From positions 744,001 through 808,000 of the forward strand of contig NZ_JAJGBN010000002.1 in assembly GCF_020782875.1 (NCBI RefSeq): DNA of 64,000 nucleotides. Reading direction: 5' to 3'. The number at the start of each line of letters is the position of its first letter. Position 1 is the stretch's first letter. The notes beneath the pieces are model-generated. The model made no database searches and was not told the DNA's origin. It saw only the letters and a program-made list of their open reading frames with translations. The position numbers and the translations under genes were made by a program. This DNA comes from Allomuricauda sp. M10 (GTDB lineage: Bacteria > Bacteroidota > Bacteroidia > Flavobacteriales > Flavobacteriaceae). Positions 42,475 to 51,073 of the stretch are shown in pieces.

Positions 42475-43748
42475 GCCAATTTAGTTTTTGGGAGAAAAAT
42501 ATTGGATAAGATCAAGGCCAAAAGGGCCGGCAAAATCCATCCTAATTGATGTGCACTGAAAGGAATCCAAGAAACGTAAGGCGAGATGGATTCTCCCAGA
42601 CCAATACTTCCCAAAAAATCAGGGACGCTGAAAAAAATGGTGGTCCAAACCACGGTTTTGAACACTGTTGGAGGAGTGAATCTGTCTGGCAGCACATTTA
42701 ACGAGATCAAAACAATGGTGATGGGATAAATGAACATCAGCGATGGTATGGCCACCGCAATGATGTAGTCAACATTGAACTGGCCCATCAACACCCCCAA
42801 AACGCAAGACACCAACGCAGTGATTTTATAGGCAAGATCGGAATTGTTGAAGCGGCCTTTAATGAAATCCGCAGTGCCTGTAATGACCCCAACCGCTGTG
42901 GTGAAACAGGCCAAGCTTACCAAAATGCTCAATAATATGCTACCTGAGCCTCCCAAAATCTTTATGCTCAATTCACTTAAAAGCGATGTACGGGAGATGT
43001 CCCCGTCAAATTGATCGCTGAACAGTGCGCCGGTAAGAATAAGTCCTGCATAAACCGAAAACAGTCCCGCACCGGCCCAAAAACCAGCTTTTCGGATCAG
43101 TTTCCTTTTCTCTTCGAAGGAAGCTTCCTTTTCTTTTAGGTTGATGGAAATGATTATAACGGCACCCACAACAATGGCCGCTATGGCATCAAAAGTCTGG
43201 TATCCTTCCAAAATCCCATGACTGAACGGGTTTTTAATTTCTGAAGAGGTGAAATCGAAATCCATGGTAAATACGGCCGTGGCAATCATCAGTAGAAGGA
43301 TGATAAGGATTCCTGGAGTTAACAGCTTGCCCAAAAGGTCCAATACTTTGGATCGATTGATCACAAACAGAAAGACCAATAGAAAATAAACGAAGCTCGT
43401 GAGTAGGTAAGGAGTGTCCCAAAAAGGCTGTATGGCCATTTCATGCGTAACCGAAGCCGTTCTTGGTGATGGCAGGGCAATACAAATGACATAGACCACG
43501 TAGCAATACGCCAAACTGAAGAGTGGAGATACCTTTTTGGCAAAATCGAACATAGTGCCCTGCAATTTGGCATGGGCAAAAATGCCTAACAAGGGCACCA
43601 CAACCCCCGAAATACAAAACCCCAACGTCACCAACCACCACAGATTCCCTGCTTTGAATCCCAAAAGAGGAGGAAGGATAAGATTCCCGGCGCCAAAAAA
43701 GAGGGAAAAAAGGGCAAATGAGGTAATTGTTAACGATTTTTTGTCCAT
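42471..43748 (-). CDS. brnQ: Branched-chain amino acid:cation symporter BrnQ (LIVCS)
   Basis: 425 residues from MDKKSLTITSFALFSLFFGA; the frame to 43772 adds eight residues without a membrane start. About twelve hydrophobic helices. Family motif FALFSLFFGAGNLILPPLLG is present near the N terminus, and ALPSPRTASVTHEMA follows. Imports leucine, isoleucine and valine with Na+ or H+. It is transcribed alone; an inverted ATCGAT-type site lies 67-100 bases upstream. Confidence 0.93.
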   Translation of the reverse strand: MDKKSLTITSFALFSLFFGAGNLILPPLLGFKAGNLWWLVTLGFCISGVVVPLLGIFAHAKLQGTMFDFAKKVSPLFSLAYCYVVYVICIALPSPRTASVTHEMAIQPFWDTPYLLTSFVYFLLVFLFVINRSKVLDLLGKLLTPGILIILLLMIATAVFTMDFDFTSSEIKNPFSHGILEGYQTFDAIAAIVVGAVIIISINLKEKEASFEEKRKLIRKAGFWAGAGLFSVYAGLILTGALFSDQFDGDISRTSLLSELSIKILGGSGSILLSILVSLACFTTAVGVITGTADFIKGRFNNSDLAYKITALVSCVLGVLMGQFNVDYIIAVAIPSLMFIYPITIVLISLNVLPDRFTPPTVFKTVVWTTIFFSVPDFLGSIGLGESISPYVSWIPFSAHQLGWILPALLALILSNIFLPKTKLA

Positions 43749-43814
43749 GCGTTGTTGATAATTTATAATCAATGTGGTATATTTCGAAAGCGTTGTTCGG
43801 CGGATTTTCGAGAC

Positions 43815-43848
43815 TTTTTATCGATATGAGCGCATTTCATCGAAAAAA
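43815..43848. promoter_or_regulatory. Possible regulatory inverted site upstream of brnQ
   Basis: TTTTTATCGATA (43815-43826) and TTCATCGAAAAAA (43836-43848) are near-inverted copies of TTTT-(A/T)TCGAT. Both short words recur, in the opposite order, before the subtilase gene at 62236-62266. No known factor was matched. Confidence 0.35.
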
Positions 43849-44008
43849 CAGCAATGTTTCAACACGCACAAAATAAAAAGTTATCAACATCCGTTGCTAT
43901 AGAAAACAGAACTAAAACAATTCGATATAACAAAAAACTACTATTAACCAAATTACAGCATTTTTCGATTCCCCAAATCGCATCCATGCTTTTCCAACTT
44001 ACTGGCCT

Positions 44009-44269
44009 ATGAAAACTTCTACCCACCACCACCAACACGGTAACAAATTCACTTCTTTTTTCTGCAGCTTGTTTGGCCACCATTATGTGGTTTCCAAAAA
44101 AGTGACCCAGCACATTAAAGAGTACAAATGCATCCATTGCCAAAAAGAGGTTACCACGGATGTCAGCGGTAAACTTTCGGTCTTGACACCCCAAATGCAA
44201 GAAATCAACAGTACATTGGAAGACATGTACCAAAAAAGAAAAAGTAGGGTAGTGCACCAAGTGGCATAA
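44009..44269 (+). CDS. Small His/Cys-containing protein
   Basis: 86 residues. MKTSTHHHQHGNKFTSFFCS starts it; FGHHYVVSKKVTQHIKEYKC and IHCQKEVTTDVSGKLSVLTP form a CxxC-type zinc-ribbon-like half resembling DUF1660-like proteins found in Flavobacteria. The C terminus is helical (EMYQKRKSRV-like). Function unknown. The gaps on both sides show little else. Confidence 0.7.
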   Translation: MKTSTHHHQHGNKFTSFFCSLFGHHYVVSKKVTQHIKEYKCIHCQKEVTTDVSGKLSVLTPQMQEINSTLEDMYQKRKSRVVHQVA

Positions 44270-44389
44270 CCCTTTTTTATTTTTTAAGAGGCCCAAATCT
44301 TTTATCCCGGAAACTTAAGTAATTGCCTGCTGCTATCGGTTGCGTGCCCCAAAACCATGGTAGGGATGCCCTTGATTTTCGGGATTTTT

Positions 44390-45436
44390 TTATGCCTTGA
44401 ACGAGTTCCATCCCTGTGCCGTAATGGGAATTTTGGTCTCGGCCCTGGTAATCAAATGTACCCCTTCGCTCTTTTCCGTTATATGCCCGATCACCGTTAA
44501 ATTCGGATTTCCCTTGATTTTTGGAAAATCGGCTTGGTCAATGGTAAACAACAGCTCATAATCTTCGCCACCACCTAAGGCCACCATGGTACTGTCCATC
44601 TTAAATTCCTCACAGGTAGAAATGACCGAAGGATCCAATGGAATTTTATTTTCGAACAAATTGCAGCCCACTCCTCCGTGTTTGCACAAATGCAATATTT
44701 CCGAAGAAAGCCCGTCACTGATGTCGATCATGGAAGTTGGTTTCACCTCCAACTTTTCCAACAGTTCTACCATGTCCTTGCGGGCTTCTGGTTTTAATTG
44801 GCGCTCCACAAGATAGGAGTAGGGCTCCAGATCAGGTTGATTGTTGGGGTTCACCTTGTATACCTCCTTTTCCCTTTCCAAGACCTGAAGGCCCAAATAG
44901 GCACCGCCCAAATCCCCGGTTACTACCAAAAGATCGTTCGGTTTGCTGCCCTTTCGGTACACAATTTGAGAGGCATCCGCGGAGCCAATGGCCGTAACAC
45001 TGATGATCATTCCTTTGTTGGACGAGGTGGTATCGCCCCCAACCAGATCCACGTTGTACATCTTGCAGGCTAATGCCACACCTTGGTAAAATTCTTCAAG
45101 GGCTTCCAAAGGAAACCTATTGGAAACCGCCATGGAAATGGTAATTTGGGTAGCCTTGGCATTCATGGCGTAAATATCTGAAAGATTGACCATTACAGAT
45201 TTGTATCCCAAATGCTTCAGGGGCATATAGCTTAAATCAAAATGCACCCCTTCCACCAGCATATCGGTAGAAACGACCACTTTTTTGTCCTTGAAGTCCA
45301 TGACAGCGGCATCGTCGCCCACTCCTACCAAAGAGGAAGGTTGTTTCAATTCAAAATGTTGGGTAAGATGGTCGATCAGGCCAAATTCTCCCAATTCTTC
45401 CAAGGAAGTTCGTTGTGGATTCTTGTCTTCTAGCAT
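44390..45436 (-). CDS. thiL: Thiamine-phosphate kinase
   Basis: 348 residues. Signatures are GVGDDAAVMDFKDKKVVVST (the ATP-binding D-D-A motif), DMLVEGVHFDL, LVGGDTTSSNKG, and IDISDGLSSEILHLC. ThiL phosphorylates thiamine monophosphate to the active diphosphate. A TACTTTTG box lies on the minus strand (45448-45441), only 5 bases before the ATG, so transcription may start almost at the start codon. Confidence 0.95.
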   Translation of the reverse strand: MLEDKNPQRTSLEELGEFGLIDHLTQHFELKQPSSLVGVGDDAAVMDFKDKKVVVSTDMLVEGVHFDLSYMPLKHLGYKSVMVNLSDIYAMNAKATQITISMAVSNRFPLEALEEFYQGVALACKMYNVDLVGGDTTSSNKGMIISVTAIGSADASQIVYRKGSKPNDLLVVTGDLGGAYLGLQVLEREKEVYKVNPNNQPDLEPYSYLVERQLKPEARKDMVELLEKLEVKPTSMIDISDGLSSEILHLCKHGGVGCNLFENKIPLDPSVISTCEEFKMDSTMVALGGGEDYELLFTIDQADFPKIKGNPNLTVIGHITEKSEGVHLITRAETKIPITAQGWNSFKA

Positions 45437-45625
45437 TTTGCAAAAGTAATCAGGATAATTTTAAAAAAATAGAGGTATAAGTAATGCCAAATACTTGCGA
45501 CAAATATCCTACAAGGCCAAGGGGATTGCCCTAGTAGTGCAAGACCATCAAATTCCATAGAAAAGACCTATGGAATCATTCGTTATTATAATGTTAGTAA
45601 ATGTGGTAAAACCCTTCTTATACAG

Positions 45626-45633
45626 TATATTTG
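45626..45633 (+). promoter_or_regulatory. Candidate promoter of the suf operon
   Basis: TATATTTG (TAnnTTTG) is 29 bases before the sufA ATG; no clean TTG was found at -33. An upstream TGTGG at 45602 is a weak alternative. The region is where an Fe-S-responsive repressor might be expected, but no IscR-like box was recognised. Confidence 0.55.
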
Positions 45634-45661
45634 TGGGCTATTTAGATTAAATTCAAGTAAG

Positions 45662-45991
45662 ATGATAAAAGTATCGGATACGGCAAGGCAAAAAGTAGTG
45701 TCGCTCATGACCGAGGAAGGTTATGATGCTACCAACGATTATGTGCGTGTTGGCGTGAAGAGTGGCGGGTGCAGCGGATTGTCTTACGAACTGAAGTTTG
45801 ATAAGACCGCAGCGGATACAGATAAGATTTTTGAAGATAATAATGTGCGCATCATTGTGGACAAAAAGAGCTTTTTGTATTTGGTAGGCACCATTTTGGA
45901 ATATTCAGGAGGTTTGAACGGAAAAGGATTTGTGTTCAACAATCCAAACGCTCAGCGCACCTGCGGATGTGGAGAAAGTTTTTCGCTTTAA
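45662..45991 (+). CDS. sufA: Iron-sulfur carrier SufA/IscA family
   Basis: 109 residues. Cluster ligands Cys37 (KSGGCSGLSY), Cys101 and Cys103 (RTCGCGESFSL) are all present. A-type carriers receive Fe-S clusters from the SUF scaffold and deliver them. It is the first gene of the suf operon. The four-helix-bundle gene follows 35 bases later and separates it from sufB. Confidence 0.95.
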   Translation: MIKVSDTARQKVVSLMTEEGYDATNDYVRVGVKSGGCSGLSYELKFDKTAADTDKIFEDNNVRIIVDKKSFLYLVGTILEYSGGLNGKGFVFNNPNAQRTCGCGESFSL

Positions 45992-45994
45992 AAT

Positions 45995-46428
45995 AAAAGT
46001 TAAAGAGCTAAACAGGTAAAAGTTAAATGGGGACGTATAGCTCTTTTGAAGATTTAGAAGTTTATAAAACGACCATAAAGTTTACCGCCAAAGTTTATGA
46101 TTTATTGAAGAAGAGTCCTTTGAAAGAAGATTTTGCAATGGTTGATCAAGTTAAAAGAGCAACGATTTCGATTTCAAACAATATTTCAGAGGGATTTGAA
46201 AGGGAAACAGATAAAGAATTGATAAGGTTTCTTTATTTCTCAAAAGGTTCGGCAGGAGAAGTAAGGAATCTTTTCAATCTAATGGAAGAGATAGGATATT
46301 TTAAAGCTGTAGAATTGGTTGATTACAAGAATCAGGTAATCGATATCTCAAAGCAGCTAGCAAATTATATTAAGTATGTTAGGAAGAGAAGCGGACTTTA
46401 ACTGCTTTGACTTTTTAACTCTTAACTT
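45995..46428. repeat. Inverted short repeats bounding the four-helix-bundle gene in suf
   Basis: Upstream, AAAAGTTAAA occurs twice (45995-46004 and 46018-46027), and AAGTTAAAGAGCTAAA spans 45997-46012. Downstream, TTTTTAACTCTTAACTT (46412-46428) is its near-inverted complement, AAGTTAA-GAGTTAAAAA on the other strand. Pairing would loop out the small gene from the suf transcript, as in rRNA intervening sequences. Confidence 0.6.
46027..46401 (+). CDS. Four-helix-bundle protein (S23/IVS type), inserted between sufA and sufB
   Basis: 124 residues from ATG 46027 (MGTYSSFEDLEVYKTTIKFT). Family markers are FEDLEVYKTTIKFTAKVYDL, KEDFAMVDQVKRATISISNN then ISEGFERETDKELIRFLYFS, and a final KQLANYIKYVRKRSGL. 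This is the FEDLEVW/ISNNIxEGF subfamily, different from the sco copy. Predicted as four antiparallel helices. The gene sits between sufA and sufB, members of an essential pathway, yet belongs to no Fe-S function known to me. The spacer on each side contains inverted repeats. Confidence 0.9.
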   Translation: MGTYSSFEDLEVYKTTIKFTAKVYDLLKKSPLKEDFAMVDQVKRATISISNNISEGFERETDKELIRFLYFSKGSAGEVRNLFNLMEEIGYFKAVELVDYKNQVIDISKQLANYIKYVRKRSGL

Positions 46429-46437
46429 AGAAAAGAT

Positions 46438-47883
46438 ATGGCTTATACAGAGGAAGAATTAAAAAAAGAACTGGAGACCAAGGAATACGAGTACGGTTTC
46501 TATACGGATATTGAATCGGATACCCTTCCCAAAGGGTTGAACGAGGAAATCGTGATTGCCATTTCCAAGAAGAAGGAAGAGCCGGAATGGATGACGGAGT
46601 GGCGATTGGAAGCTTTTCGTGCTTGGCAGGAAATGGAAGAACCTGAATGGGCCAACGTGACCTATAAAAAACCTGATTTTCAAGGTATTTCCTATTACTC
46701 GGCTCCCAATAAGAAACCAAAATACGATAGCTTGGACGAAGTGGATCCCGAATTGTTGGATACCTTCAAAAAGCTGGGTATTTCCCTTGATGAGCAAAAG
46801 AAATTGGCTGGTGTTGCAGTGGATATCGTAATGGACTCTGTATCTGTGGCCACTACTTTCAAAAAGACCTTGGCCGAAAAAGGCATTATATTTTGTTCCA
46901 TTTCCGAAGCGATTAAAGAACACCCTGAATTGGTGAAGAAATACATCGGAACCGTTGTTCCCAAAAAGGACAACTTTTATGCAGCCTTGAACTCGGCCGT
47001 ATTCTCTGACGGGTCTTTCTGTTACATTCCAAAAGGAGTGAGATGTCCGATGGAGCTTTCCACCTATTTCCGAATCAACCAAGCGGGAACGGGCCAATTC
47101 GAGAGAACTTTGGTGGTTGCCGATGAAGGTAGTTACGTAAGTTATTTGGAAGGATGTACCGCACCATCGCGGGACGAAAACCAATTGCATGCCGCTGTAG
47201 TGGAATTGATTGCGTTGGATAACGCCGAAATCAAATATTCTACTGTACAGAACTGGTTCCCAGGGGATAAGGAAGGAAAAGGAGGCGTTTTCAATTTTGT
47301 GACCAAACGTGGACTTTGCGAAAAGAACGCCAAAATATCTTGGACACAGGTAGAAACCGGTTCTGCCGTAACCTGGAAATACCCTTCCTGTGTGTTGAAA
47401 GGAGACAACTCCATTGGCGAGTTCTATTCCATTGCGGTGACCAATAACTATCAACAAGCCGATACCGGAACCAAGATGATCCATTTGGGCAAGAATACCA
47501 AGAGTACCATCATTTCCAAAGGTATCTCTGCGGGTCAGTCCCAAAATAGTTACCGTGGATTGGTGCAAGTGAGCAGCCGCGCGGACAATGCCCGTAACTT
47601 TTCGCAATGTGATTCCCTGTTGATGGGCAACCGTTGCGGGGCCCATACTTTCCCTTACATTGAGGTGAAGAACAAATCGGCACAGATAGAACACGAGGCC
47701 ACGACCAGTAAGATTGGGGAAGACCAAATTTTCTATTGCAACCAAAGGGGTATCGATACTGAAAAGGCCATTGCCTTGATCGTGAATGGTTTCAGTAAAG
47801 AAGTATTGAACAAACTACCTATGGAATTTGCGGTGGAAGCCCAAAAACTATTAGAAATCAGCCTTGAAGGTTCGGTAGGATAA
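46438..47883 (+). CDS. sufB: Fe-S cluster assembly protein SufB
   Basis: 481 residues, standard for SufB. Characteristic stretches are [79 protein letters not shown] and [20 protein letters not shown]. The family's conserved Cys is in the [10 protein letters not shown] area. With SufC and SufD it forms the scaffold on which a new cluster is built. It follows the four-helix-bundle gene by 36 bases and precedes the lactonase-like gene by 12. Confidence 0.97.
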   Translation: MAYTEEELKKELETKEYEYGFYTDIESDTLPKGLNEEIVIAISKKKEEPEWMTEWRLEAFRAWQEMEEPEWANVTYKKPDFQGISYYSAPNKKPKYDSLDEVDPELLDTFKKLGISLDEQKKLAGVAVDIVMDSVSVATTFKKTLAEKGIIFCSISEAIKEHPELVKKYIGTVVPKKDNFYAALNSAVFSDGSFCYIPKGVRCPMELSTYFRINQAGTGQFERTLVVADEGSYVSYLEGCTAPSRDENQLHAAVVELIALDNAEIKYSTVQNWFPGDKEGKGGVFNFVTKRGLCEKNAKISWTQVETGSAVTWKYPSCVLKGDNSIGEFYSIAVTNNYQQADTGTKMIHLGKNTKSTIISKGISAGQSQNSYRGLVQVSSRADNARNFSQCDSLLMGNRCGAHTFPYIEVKNKSAQIEHEATTSKIGEDQIFYCNQRGIDTEKAIALIVNGFSKEVLNKLPMEFAVEAQKLLEISLEGSVG

Positions 47884-47895
47884 ACAAAACAACGT

Positions 47896-48774
47896 ATGAA
47901 AAAGATAATGGCACTACTGTTGGTCCTTGCTACTTTTTCTTGCAAGCAGGCCAAAAAGGAAACCGCGGACATGGAACAGACCGTGGCCGAGGAATTAAAA
48001 CCAGAAGTGAAACTCTATACTTTTAGTGGTGGAACCGTGAATGCCAACAAGTTGGAGCTCTTTTCGCAGGATACCACGTATACAGGACAATCCAAGGAAT
48101 TTGCCGATGCATTTTATGTGATTGTTCACCCAAAAGGAACGCTAATGTGGGATGCTGGACTACCTGAAAGTTTGGTTGCATCGGGAGAACCATTCACAGC
48201 TCCGGGAGATGCCTTCACTGTTTCCAGAAAGGATTCCGTGGTGAACCAATTGGCCACCATCGGGATGAAACCTAGTGATATTGATTACATCGCCTTGTCC
48301 CACACCCATTTTGACCATGTTGGCCATGCCAATGTTTTTGCAGGATCAACGTGGTTGGTGCAGGAGAAAGAATATGATTATGCGACCAGTGAGGAAAATC
48401 AAAAGAACAACGCCGATATCTATAACGCCATTAAGGATTTGACCAAGGTTCAGAAAATTGCCAACACTGATTATGATGTGTTTGGTGATGGTACTGTAGT
48501 GATGAAATTTATGCCCGGACATACTCCGGGCCACCAAGTACTGTTTTTGGATTTGGCCGAATTCGGTCCATTGTTGCTTTCGGGGGATATGTACCATTTT
48601 TATGAGAATAGGGAATATCGTAGAGTGCCCATCTTTAATTATGATGTGGCCCAAACCAAGGCCAGTATGGCAGCTTTCGAGGCCTTTGCCGAGGAGAGGG
48701 GGGCAACGGTCTACCTACAGCATTCCAAAGAAGATTTTGAAAAATTGCCCAAGGCACCCAACTACTTAAAATAA
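47896..48774 (+). CDS. N-acyl-homoserine-lactonase-like MBL-fold lipoprotein
   Basis: 292 residues. Signal sequence with lipobox TFSC (Cys16), then an MBL-fold domain (about 35-285) with the zinc motif HTHFDHVGH (136-144). Further ligands are GHTPGHQV and LSGD near the end of the sheet. Relatives include AHL lactonases such as AiiA and AidC, but the substrate here is unknown. It sits between sufB and sufC, with gaps of 12 and 17 bases, so it is within the suf transcript. An exported lipoprotein has no obvious place in cytosolic Fe-S assembly. Confidence 0.9.
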   Translation: MKKIMALLLVLATFSCKQAKKETADMEQTVAEELKPEVKLYTFSGGTVNANKLELFSQDTTYTGQSKEFADAFYVIVHPKGTLMWDAGLPESLVASGEPFTAPGDAFTVSRKDSVVNQLATIGMKPSDIDYIALSHTHFDHVGHANVFAGSTWLVQEKEYDYATSEENQKNNADIYNAIKDLTKVQKIANTDYDVFGDGTVVMKFMPGHTPGHQVLFLDLAEFGPLLLSGDMYHFYENREYRRVPIFNYDVAQTKASMAAFEAFAEERGATVYLQHSKEDFEKLPKAPNYLK

Positions 48775-48791
48775 TATTGAAGAAGAACAGC

Positions 48792-49544
48792 ATGTTAGAA
48801 ATCAAGAATTTACACGCAAGCGTAGAAGATAAGGAAATCCTGAAGGGAATAGACCTAAAGGTGAATGCCGGTGAGGTACACGCCATCATGGGCCCCAACG
48901 GGTCTGGTAAAAGCACCTTGGCATCGGTGATTGCCGGGAAGGAAGATTTTGAGGTAGAGGAAGGCAGTATTGTTTTGGAGGGGGAGGACCTTGACGAGTT
49001 GGCTCCAGAGGAAAGGGCCCACAAAGGAATTTTTCTTTCGTTCCAATACCCAGTGGAAATTCCTGGGGTAACTGTGACCAACTTTATCAAGACCGCAATC
49101 AACGAATCCCGCAAGGCAAATGGTCAGGAAGAAATGCCTGCCAATGAAATGTTGAAGAAAATTCGTGAGAAATCCGAGTTGTTGGAAATCGACCGCAAGT
49201 TTTTGTCCCGTTCCTTGAACGAAGGGTTTTCCGGTGGGGAAAAGAAGCGTAACGAGATTTTTCAAATGGCGATGATGGAACCCAAATTGGCCATTTTGGA
49301 TGAAACGGATTCCGGTTTGGACATTGATGCCCTTCGTATTGTGGCCAATGGGGTGAACAAATTGCGTAACAAGGACAATGCGATCATTGTGATTACCCAC
49401 TACCAGCGTTTGTTGGATTATATCGTTCCTGATTTTGTACACGTATTGTACAACGGAAAGATCGTGAAATCCGGCACCAAAGAATTGGCGCTTGAGTTGG
49501 AAGAGAAAGGGTACGATTGGATCAAACAGGAAGCGACGGTATAA
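48792..49544 (+). CDS. sufC: Fe-S cluster assembly ATPase SufC
   Basis: 250 residues from [20 protein letters not shown]; the frame from a TTG at 48777 adds five residues. ABC ATPase motifs: Walker [10 protein letters not shown] (34-42), Q-loop, signature [17 protein letters not shown] and Walker [17 protein letters not shown]. SufC binds SufB and SufD to form the SufBC2D scaffold and hydrolyses ATP. It follows the lactonase-like gene and precedes sufD across a palindromic repeat. Confidence 0.97.
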   Translation: MLEIKNLHASVEDKEILKGIDLKVNAGEVHAIMGPNGSGKSTLASVIAGKEDFEVEEGSIVLEGEDLDELAPEERAHKGIFLSFQYPVEIPGVTVTNFIKTAINESRKANGQEEMPANEMLKKIREKSELLEIDRKFLSRSLNEGFSGGEKKRNEIFQMAMMEPKLAILDETDSGLDIDALRIVANGVNKLRNKDNAIIVITHYQRLLDYIVPDFVHVLYNGKIVKSGTKELALELEEKGYDWIKQEATV

Positions 49545-49551
49545 GCATTTT

Positions 49552-49626
49552 GTCATTCCCATGAAAATGGGAATCCAAATGATTCAAAAACAATCTTAAT
49601 GAGATTCCTGCTTTCGCAGGAATGAC
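49552..49626. repeat. Palindromic repeat between sufC and sufD
   Basis: GTCATTCCCATGAAAATGGG starts at 49552 and TTTCGCAGGAATGAC ends at 49626, each arm itself palindromic. It begins eight bases after the sufC stop and ends 12 bases before the sufD ATG. The other strand reads similarly. A ribosome-binding-like AAGGAG lies just beyond it. Confidence 0.85.
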
Positions 49627-49638
49627 AAGGAGTAAAAT

Positions 49639-50955
49639 ATGGATTTAAAGGAAAAATTAATCTCATCATTCTTGGCATTCGAGAACAACGTGGACTTGGA
49701 TCATCCGGTTCACGAAGTACGTTCGGAGGCCATCAAGAATTTTGAAAACAAAGGGTTTCCATCCAAAAAGGAGGAAGCTTGGAAATATACATCCCTAAAC
49801 AACCTTCAAAAGGTGGATTTCAGCATTTTCCCGAAAGAGGAATCAACGTTGGAATATAAGGATGTGAAGAAATATTTCCTTCACGAGATCGACACTTACA
49901 AAATCGTGTTCGTGGACGGGGTATACAGTTCCTACCTATCGGAAACCACCCATGATGGTGTGGATGTCTGTTTGATGAGCTCCGCTTTCAGCAAACCGAT
50001 GTTCCGTCAGGTAATCGAGGTGTACTTCAATAAAATAGCTTCCAAGGATGAGTCGTTGACCACCTTGAACACTGCTTTTAGCAAGGAAGGGGCCTACATT
50101 TATATCCCGAAGAACAAAATGCCCAAAAAGCCCATCCAGATCTTGCATTTGGCAACGGGAAATGAGGCAGCACTCATGTTGCAGCCCCGTAATTTGATCG
50201 TGGCGGAGGACAATGCAGAGGTTCAGATCATTGAGCGCCATCAAAGTTTAACGGACAATGAGGTGTTCACCAATTCAGTAACCGAGATTTTTGCTGGCAA
50301 GGATGCCAATGTGGATTACTACAAGGTCCAGAATGATGCTCCAACGGCATCTTTGGTGGACAACACTTATATTTCACAAAAGGACAACAGTGTGGTTCGG
50401 GTGCATACGTTCTCCTTCGGGGGAAAATTGATCCGTAATAACCTGAACTTTTATCAAAACGGTGAGCGTATCGATTCTACCTTGAAAGGGGTAACCATTT
50501 TAGGGGACAAACAACATGTGGACCATCACACCTTGGTTCACCATAGACAACCCAATTGTGAGAGCCACCAGGATTACAAAGGTATTTTTGGTGATAGTTC
50601 CACAGGAGTGTTCAATGGAAAGATCATTGTGGACAAGATTGCCCAAAAAACGGATGCTTTCCAGCAGAACAACAATATTTTGTTGAGTGACAGAGCCACC
50701 ATCAACTCCAAACCCCAATTGGAAATCTTTGCGGACGATGTAAAATGTTCCCACGGATGTACCATTGGCCAGTTGGATGATGATGCCCTTTTCTATTTAC
50801 GATCTAGGGGTATTCCCAAAAAAGAGGCCACGGCCCTGTTGATGTATGCTTTTGCCAATAATGTATTGGAAAGCGTTCGTATTCCGGAGCTTAAATCAAG
50901 GGTGAACAAGATCATTGCCAATAAATTAGGTGTTAGGATTGGTTTCGATCTTTAA
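49639..50955 (+). CDS. sufD: Fe-S cluster assembly protein SufD
   Basis: 438 residues. SufB-like fold; LEIFADDVKCSHGCTIGQLD (with the conserved HGCT) and DALFYLRSRGIPKKEATALL are the signatures, with SSTGVFNGKIIVDKIAQKTD before them. SufD is a scaffold partner for SufB and SufC and helps iron entry. The gene is preceded and followed by palindromic repeats. Confidence 0.96.
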   Translation: MDLKEKLISSFLAFENNVDLDHPVHEVRSEAIKNFENKGFPSKKEEAWKYTSLNNLQKVDFSIFPKEESTLEYKDVKKYFLHEIDTYKIVFVDGVYSSYLSETTHDGVDVCLMSSAFSKPMFRQVIEVYFNKIASKDESLTTLNTAFSKEGAYIYIPKNKMPKKPIQILHLATGNEAALMLQPRNLIVAEDNAEVQIIERHQSLTDNEVFTNSVTEIFAGKDANVDYYKVQNDAPTASLVDNTYISQKDNSVVRVHTFSFGGKLIRNNLNFYQNGERIDSTLKGVTILGDKQHVDHHTLVHHRQPNCESHQDYKGIFGDSSTGVFNGKIIVDKIAQKTDAFQQNNNILLSDRATINSKPQLEIFADDVKCSHGCTIGQLDDDALFYLRSRGIPKKEATALLMYAFANNVLESVRIPELKSRVNKIIANKLGVRIGFDL

Positions 50956-50963
50956 CCAACGGT

Positions 50964-51073
50964 GTCATTTCGAGCCCAATTCCTGAACAGGTAAGGGAAG
51001 GGCGAGAAATCTCCTGATATTCTAGATTTTTCACTTAGCCTGTCTTGAGCGACAGTCGAAAGATTAAAAATGA
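50964..51073. repeat. GTCATTTCGAG...ATGAC repeat between sufD and sufS
   Basis: GTCATTTCGAGCCCA starts at 50964, nine bases after sufD, and TTAAAAATGAC ends at 51073. Its last five bases ATGAC contain the sufS start codon at 51070. An internal unit GTCTTGAGCGACAGTCGAAAG (51041 onward) is similar to other copies. Confidence 0.7.

Noticed and set aside
46459-47745. Long open frame (428 codons) antisense to sufB
   Set aside because: It mirrors the codon bias of sufB, has no start signals or family features, and sufB is certain.
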